Assembly: GCA_026001225.1 (NCBI GenBank) | Contig: BNZQ01000071.1 | Location: forward strand, 1-7,238 | Origin: Clostridia bacterium | GTDB taxonomy: Bacteria > Bacillota > Clostridia > Christensenellales > DUVY01 | Length of the DNA stretch: 7,238 nt | Reading direction: 5' to 3' | Shown: positions 4,890 to 7,238 of the stretch, piece by piece | Layout of the letters: each line of letters starts with the position of its first letter | Position numbering within the stretch: the first letter of the stretch is position 1 | Translations under genes and position numbers: made by a program | Notes under the pieces: generated by a model | Told to the model about the DNA's origin: nothing | The model's database searches: none | Seen by the model: only the letters and a program-made list of their open reading frames with translations

Positions 4890-6625
4890 TTCACGGCGGC
4901 GTTCGCCGTATAGGTCAGCGTAAAGGCGTCGGGCGTGGCTTGGCTTTGATTCGCCGTGTTAATCGTTTCGTCGGACGCGGCGGAGGCGTTGTGCGTCGCC
5001 GTTTCTTTCAAGCGGATTTTCAGATCGAGGGTCTCCGCGGCCGTCGAGGTATGCGTATTGACGTCGCTCCAATTCGCGCCGCCGTTGAAACTGTATTCCG
5101 CGCCCGCTACCGCCGTAATGACGACGGTTTTGGGGAAGTCGCCGCCGGACACGTTGTAATCCAAAGCGGGCGCGTTCCCGCCGCCGAGTTTGACAAACGC
5201 GACGGGGCCGGTACTGCCGCCCGCGCCCGCAAGATGCGTGCTTGTCGCCTTGATACGGGCAAAGAACGTAACCGCAGTGTCCGCCACGGTAAAGCCCGTG
5301 AACACGTTGCCGTCCTGCCACACCGACCCGTCCCGGGAATACTCCGCGTCCGCGATCGCGTCCACCGTATAGGTGAACACCGCGCCGTCGCCCGTGTAAC
5401 CGCCCGTCACGCCCGCGGGGGCGGCGGGGCCGTCGGCCTTTGAAACGGTAACGGACGCCGATACGACGTCCCCGCCGCAGTTCGCCGCAGTCACCGTGAC
5501 GGTTATCGTTTCGTCAATGTCGGCCGCCGTGAGGATATAAACCGGGGAATTTGCGCCTTGTATATCCACACCGCCGCGTTTCCATTGATAGGAAAGCGTA
5601 CCGAAATCCGTAAAGCCGTTTACGTCGGTCGTCAGACCGCTTGTGTCCGCCGTCAGCGTCGCCCCGAATTTCGTCGCGCCCGTTATCGAAACCGCGCCGG
5701 AAAGCGACGCTCTTTCGGTTCTCACGGTAATAAAATTGCTCTGCGGCGACGCGGCGTGCGTGGCCGTTTCGGCAAGGCGGCAATAGAAATCTTCATTCGT
5801 GTCGGGCGTGAAACCGATAAATATCGGTGAGGACTGCCAATTGCCGATAGCCCCGCGGTACTCCATGCCCGCCACCGCCGTCAACGTGACGCTTGTCGCC
5901 GTCTTGCTTGCCACCGTGGGCGCGGCGGGCGTATTTTGGTTTGCCTTTGTAACCGCCGCGGTCGCGTTGGACGTAACCCCGCCGTCGCAGTTGGCCGCCG
6001 TCACCGTGACGGTTATCGTTTTGCCGACGTCCGCCGCGACGGACTTGTAGGTCGAATTGACCGCGCCCGTTATAACCTCGCCGCCGCGTTTCCATTGAGA
6101 GGAGAGCGCGCCGAAATCCGTAAAGCCGGTTACGTTGGTCGTAAGGCCGGCCGTCACCGCCGTCAAAACCGCGTCAAATTGCGCCGTGCCCGAAACCGTC
6201 ACCGCACCGGACAGCGTTGCTTTCGGCGTCGCCGCGAAGGTGTACGAAAGTTTGACGGTCGCGCCGTCGTTCGCGGTTATAACTGCCGATGATTCGTTGA
6301 CCGTCGCCGCCGTAAGACCCGTAAAGGTGTAATTTGCGCCCGCGGTCAGCGTCACCGTCACCGTATAAGCCGTCGCGCCCAAAAACACACTGCCGGAGGG
6401 CGACCACGAAACCGCGCTCACGGTGTAAAGGGTCTCCGCCGTGTTTGCCGCGGCGGCCGGGACCGCGCCCGTCGCCGGAGCGGTTACGGTGAGCGCCGCG
6501 CCGGTGATCGCGGCAATCGGCGTCGCCGTTATTGTCAGATCGATTTCATCGGTAACTTGCTCGTCCCCTTGTCCCTTGCTGAGTTTTACGGTAAACGTTC
6601 CGCCGCCGTTTGTGCCCGCGGGAGC
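4733..6625 (-). CDS. Ig-like/Fn3-like repeat region of the surface protein, out of frame with its 5' part
   Basis: Minus-strand frame that takes over at about 6625 from the frame above it; a gene caller may start it at the GTG at 6421. It has 630 codons. In order, it carries an ALTVTAPATGAVP...YTVTVTLTAGANYTF module (to about 6220), a Clostridia-type surface repeat, then Ig-like repeat 1 (5942-6217). A Fn3-like module with YRGAIGNWQSS follows (about 5714-5932), then Ig-like repeat 2 (5435-5707) and two more Fn3-like modules (about 5186-5431 and 4952-5173). Both Ig repeats share GFTDFG, QWKRGG and TITVTVTAANC. Natural sequence stops at NYTVT (about 4879). The remaining codons to the stop at 4733 are the antisense of the inverted repeat and are not a real C-terminus. 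There is no start or signal peptide of its own. Such modules form stalks of cell-surface proteins, and function beyond that cannot be read. Confidence 0.75.
   Translation of the reverse strand, partial: APAGTNGGGTFTVKLSKGQGDEQVTDEIDLTITATPIAAITGAALTVTAPATGAVPAAAANTAETLYTVSAVSWSPSGSVFLGATAYTVTVTLTAGANYTFTGLTAATVNESSAVITANDGATVKLSYTFAATPKATLSGAVTVSGTAQFDAVLTAVTAGLTTNVTGFTDFGALSSQWKRGGEVITGAVNSTYKSVAADVGKTITVTVTAANCDGGVTSNATAAVTKANQNTPAAPTVASKTATSVTLTAVAGMEYRGAIGNWQSSPIFIGFTPDTNEDFYCRLAETATHAASPQSNFITVRTERASLSGAVSITGATKFGATLTADTSGLTTDVNGFTDFGTLSYQWKRGGVDIQGANSPVYILTAADIDETITVTVTAANCGGDVVSASVTVSKADGPAAPAGVTGGYTGDGAVFTYTVDAIADAEYSRDGSVWQDGNVFTGFTVADTAVTFFARIKATSTHLAGAGGSTGPVAFVKLGGGNAPALDYNVSGGDFPKTVVITAVAGAEYSFNGGANWSDVNTHTSTAAETLDLKIRLKETATHNASAASDETINTANQSQATPDAFTLTYTANAAVNYTVTPLMFSVAAAAFVRNAIVASRSPPEVINVGFSADIWSIFTVPSTLSAF
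4771..4878 (+). repeat. Left arm of a perfect 108-bp inverted repeat
   Basis: Bases 4771-4878 are identical to the reverse complement of 7131-7238. I compared all 108 positions and saw no mismatch. The first difference is at 4879 (T here, G in the partner). The true outer limit is unknown because the partner reaches the window edge. The arm lies inside the beta-helix coding sequence (residues 283-318). Confidence 0.97.
5435..6217 (-). repeat. Two Ig-like coding repeats about 510 bp apart
   Basis: Bases 5942-6217 and 5435-5707 encode related modules of about 91 residues. Well over half of the aligned residues agree by eye, and long DNA stretches are shared, for example CCGCCGCGTTTCCATTGA near 5570 and near 6082, and GTCACCGTGACGGTTATCGT near 5492 and near 6000. 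They are separated by a Fn3-like module, so the duplicated unit appears to be Ig-like plus Fn3-like. Confidence 0.75.
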
Positions 6626-7238
6626 CGCGTGACGGCCGTAGGCGCCGCGATGGTAACCGTGGGCGTGCCGGTACCTGAGAAGTAAATGACATTGCCGTTT
6701 TCGGCGAGGTTATCCACCGTGGTATTGCCTTGAATATCCAACGTTGAGACCGAGGTCTCAATGAAAATCGTCCCGCTTGCCGCGTCCGTGTTGGCGGACT
6801 TTACGACGGTGGGATTTGTTCCCGTTTTCTTTATTGTCACTTGTTGTTGACGAATATGTATAGCGCGGCCGGTCGCGCCGGTGGCCTCCACTGTGCCGCC
6901 GCCTATTTCTACCGTCCCCGCTTGCGAGTAGCCGTAAATAGCGCTGCCGTTGGTTGTCGTCACCGTGCCTCCGTTTATTTTTACCGTTCCCGCCCCATCG
7001 TATCCCGACCCGCCGGAGTATATCGCGCGGCCGTTGGTTGTCGTCACCGTGCCGCCCGTTATATTCACTTGCGCATTGTTCAGCCGAATTGCGGGCGCAG
7101 TCGTCCCCGCGTTGGTATTTTCAACCGTGCCGCCCTTGATGTTCAGCGTCGCGGCGGCGGCCTTCGTAAGAAACGCGATAGTCGCGTCGAGGTCACCGCC
7201 CGAGGTAATCAACGTCGGTTTTTCGGCCGATATTTGGT
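6586..7238 (-). CDS. Beta-helix region of the surface protein, fragment (open at right edge, ends at a frameshift)
   Basis: Minus-strand frame open at the right edge and stopped by the TAA at 6586-6588. Its first 36 codons repeat those of the plus-strand gene at 3924, then it continues with new rungs: GGTVENTNAG, NITGGTVTTTNGRAIYSGG, KINGGTVTTTNGSAIYG, EIGGGTVEATGATGRAIH and DIQGNTTVDN. This is regular beta-helix sequence with a turn about every 25-30 residues. Natural-looking sequence ends at APTAVT (about 6628). The last residues to the stop are basic and proline-rich and do not fit. Reading on in the next frame from 6625 gives APAGTNGGGTFTVKLSKG, so one base (most simply a G in the run near 6627) is missing. 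Upstream coding and any signal peptide lie beyond the window unless this is a fold-back copy of the plus-strand gene. Confidence 0.75.
   Translation of the reverse strand, partial: QISAEKPTLITSGGDLDATIAFLTKAAAATLNIKGGTVENTNAGTTAPAIRLNNAQVNITGGTVTTTNGRAIYSGGSGYDGAGTVKINGGTVTTTNGSAIYGYSQAGTVEIGGGTVEATGATGRAIHIRQQQVTIKKTGTNPTVVKSANTDAASGTIFIETSVSTLDIQGNTTVDNLAENGNVIYFSGTGTPTVTIAAPTAVTRLPRAQTAAERLP
6946..7053. repeat. 24-bp direct repeat encoding a beta-helix turn
   Basis: Bases 6946-6969 and 7030-7053 are identical for 24 bases (starting GCCGTTGGTTGTCGTCACCG) and lie 84 bp apart. On the minus strand they encode GGTVTTTNG. They mark a recent duplication of one or two rungs inside the surface gene. 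Confidence 0.85.
7131..7238 (-). repeat. Right arm of the perfect 108-bp inverted repeat
   Basis: Reverse complement of 4771-4878 without a mismatch, and it reaches the last base of the window, so the arm may be longer. It encodes the same QISAEKPTLIT...TLNIKG stretch on the minus strand. Confidence 0.97.

Larger units (their letters stand above)
4879..7130. other. Segment in inverted orientation between the repeat arms
   Basis: All genuine coding in this 2,252-base segment is on the minus strand, whereas the gene it should continue lies on the plus strand. Conceptually flipping it joins TLNIKG (plus, ending 4877) directly to GTVENTNAG and the modules that follow, in frame. The segment itself is about 751 codons. 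Around the left junction the two alternatives are nearly alike (GGCGTCACGGTG here, GGCGGCACGGTT in the continuous version), so the break lies in short microhomology. No recombinase gene lies within the segment or elsewhere in the window. Confidence 0.8.

Noticed and set aside
4940..5443. Plus-strand frames inside the Ig-like region (also 5558-5830, 5936-6292, 6441-6632)
   Set aside because: Arginine-rich antisense shadows; the minus strand carries recognisable repeat modules across the same bases.
6946..7053. CRISPR-like spaced repeats
   Set aside because: Only two copies, both inside a coding frame and encoding a beta-helix turn.

Overview
The window looks like chromosomal DNA of an uncultured, moderately GC-rich Clostridia-type Firmicute. 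This rests on the style of the proteins: secreted repeat proteins with 'ARA'-type signal peptides, GLUG and beta-helix repeats, Clostridia-like Ig/Fn3-like modules, and SigA-like promoters with AAGGA/GGAGG ribosome binding sites. No marker gene fixes the taxon.

Layout. (1) 1-305, minus: the N-terminus of a secreted surface protein that runs off the left edge. (2) 306-735: a non-coding stretch with a possible degenerate intergenic repeat, two abutting perfect or near-perfect palindromes and a strong minus-strand promoter. (3) 736-1335, minus: an intact DUF488-family gene with its own promoter. (4) 1336-1671: a 38-bp imperfect palindrome abutting a 65-codon remnant of a radical SAM gene that still carries its CxxxCxxC cluster motif. 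The broken 3' end of the remnant overlaps the -35 box of the next gene. (5) 1672-3759, plus: a 695-residue membrane protein with an extracellular GLUG-repeat domain, one transmembrane helix and a cytoplasmic LuxR-type DNA-binding domain. (6) 3760-3923: a leader with a terminator-like hairpin. (7) 3924-4889, plus: a secreted beta-helix-type protein cut short four codons after a structural junction. (8) 4879-7238: the continuation of that same kind of gene, in the opposite orientation (minus strand), carrying more beta-helix rungs, one single-base frameshift, then Ig-like and Fn3-like modules.

The central structural fact is a perfect 108-bp inverted repeat (4771-4878 against 7131-7238, reaching the window edge). 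Flipping 4879-7130 would join the signal peptide and beta-helix N-terminus of the plus gene, in frame, to the minus-strand continuation. With one base restored near 6627 this gives a surface protein of more than 1,000 residues. Either the gene sits in an invertible or rearranged segment, or the contig contains a fold-back chimera. The sequence alone does not decide, but the test is simple.

How the genes may work together (inference): the membrane LuxR protein has the layout of a one-component sensor that could read a surface or polysaccharide cue and regulate the surface proteins around it. The DUF488 gene and the radical SAM remnant look like an unrelated older neighbourhood into which this surface-protein cluster has been joined.
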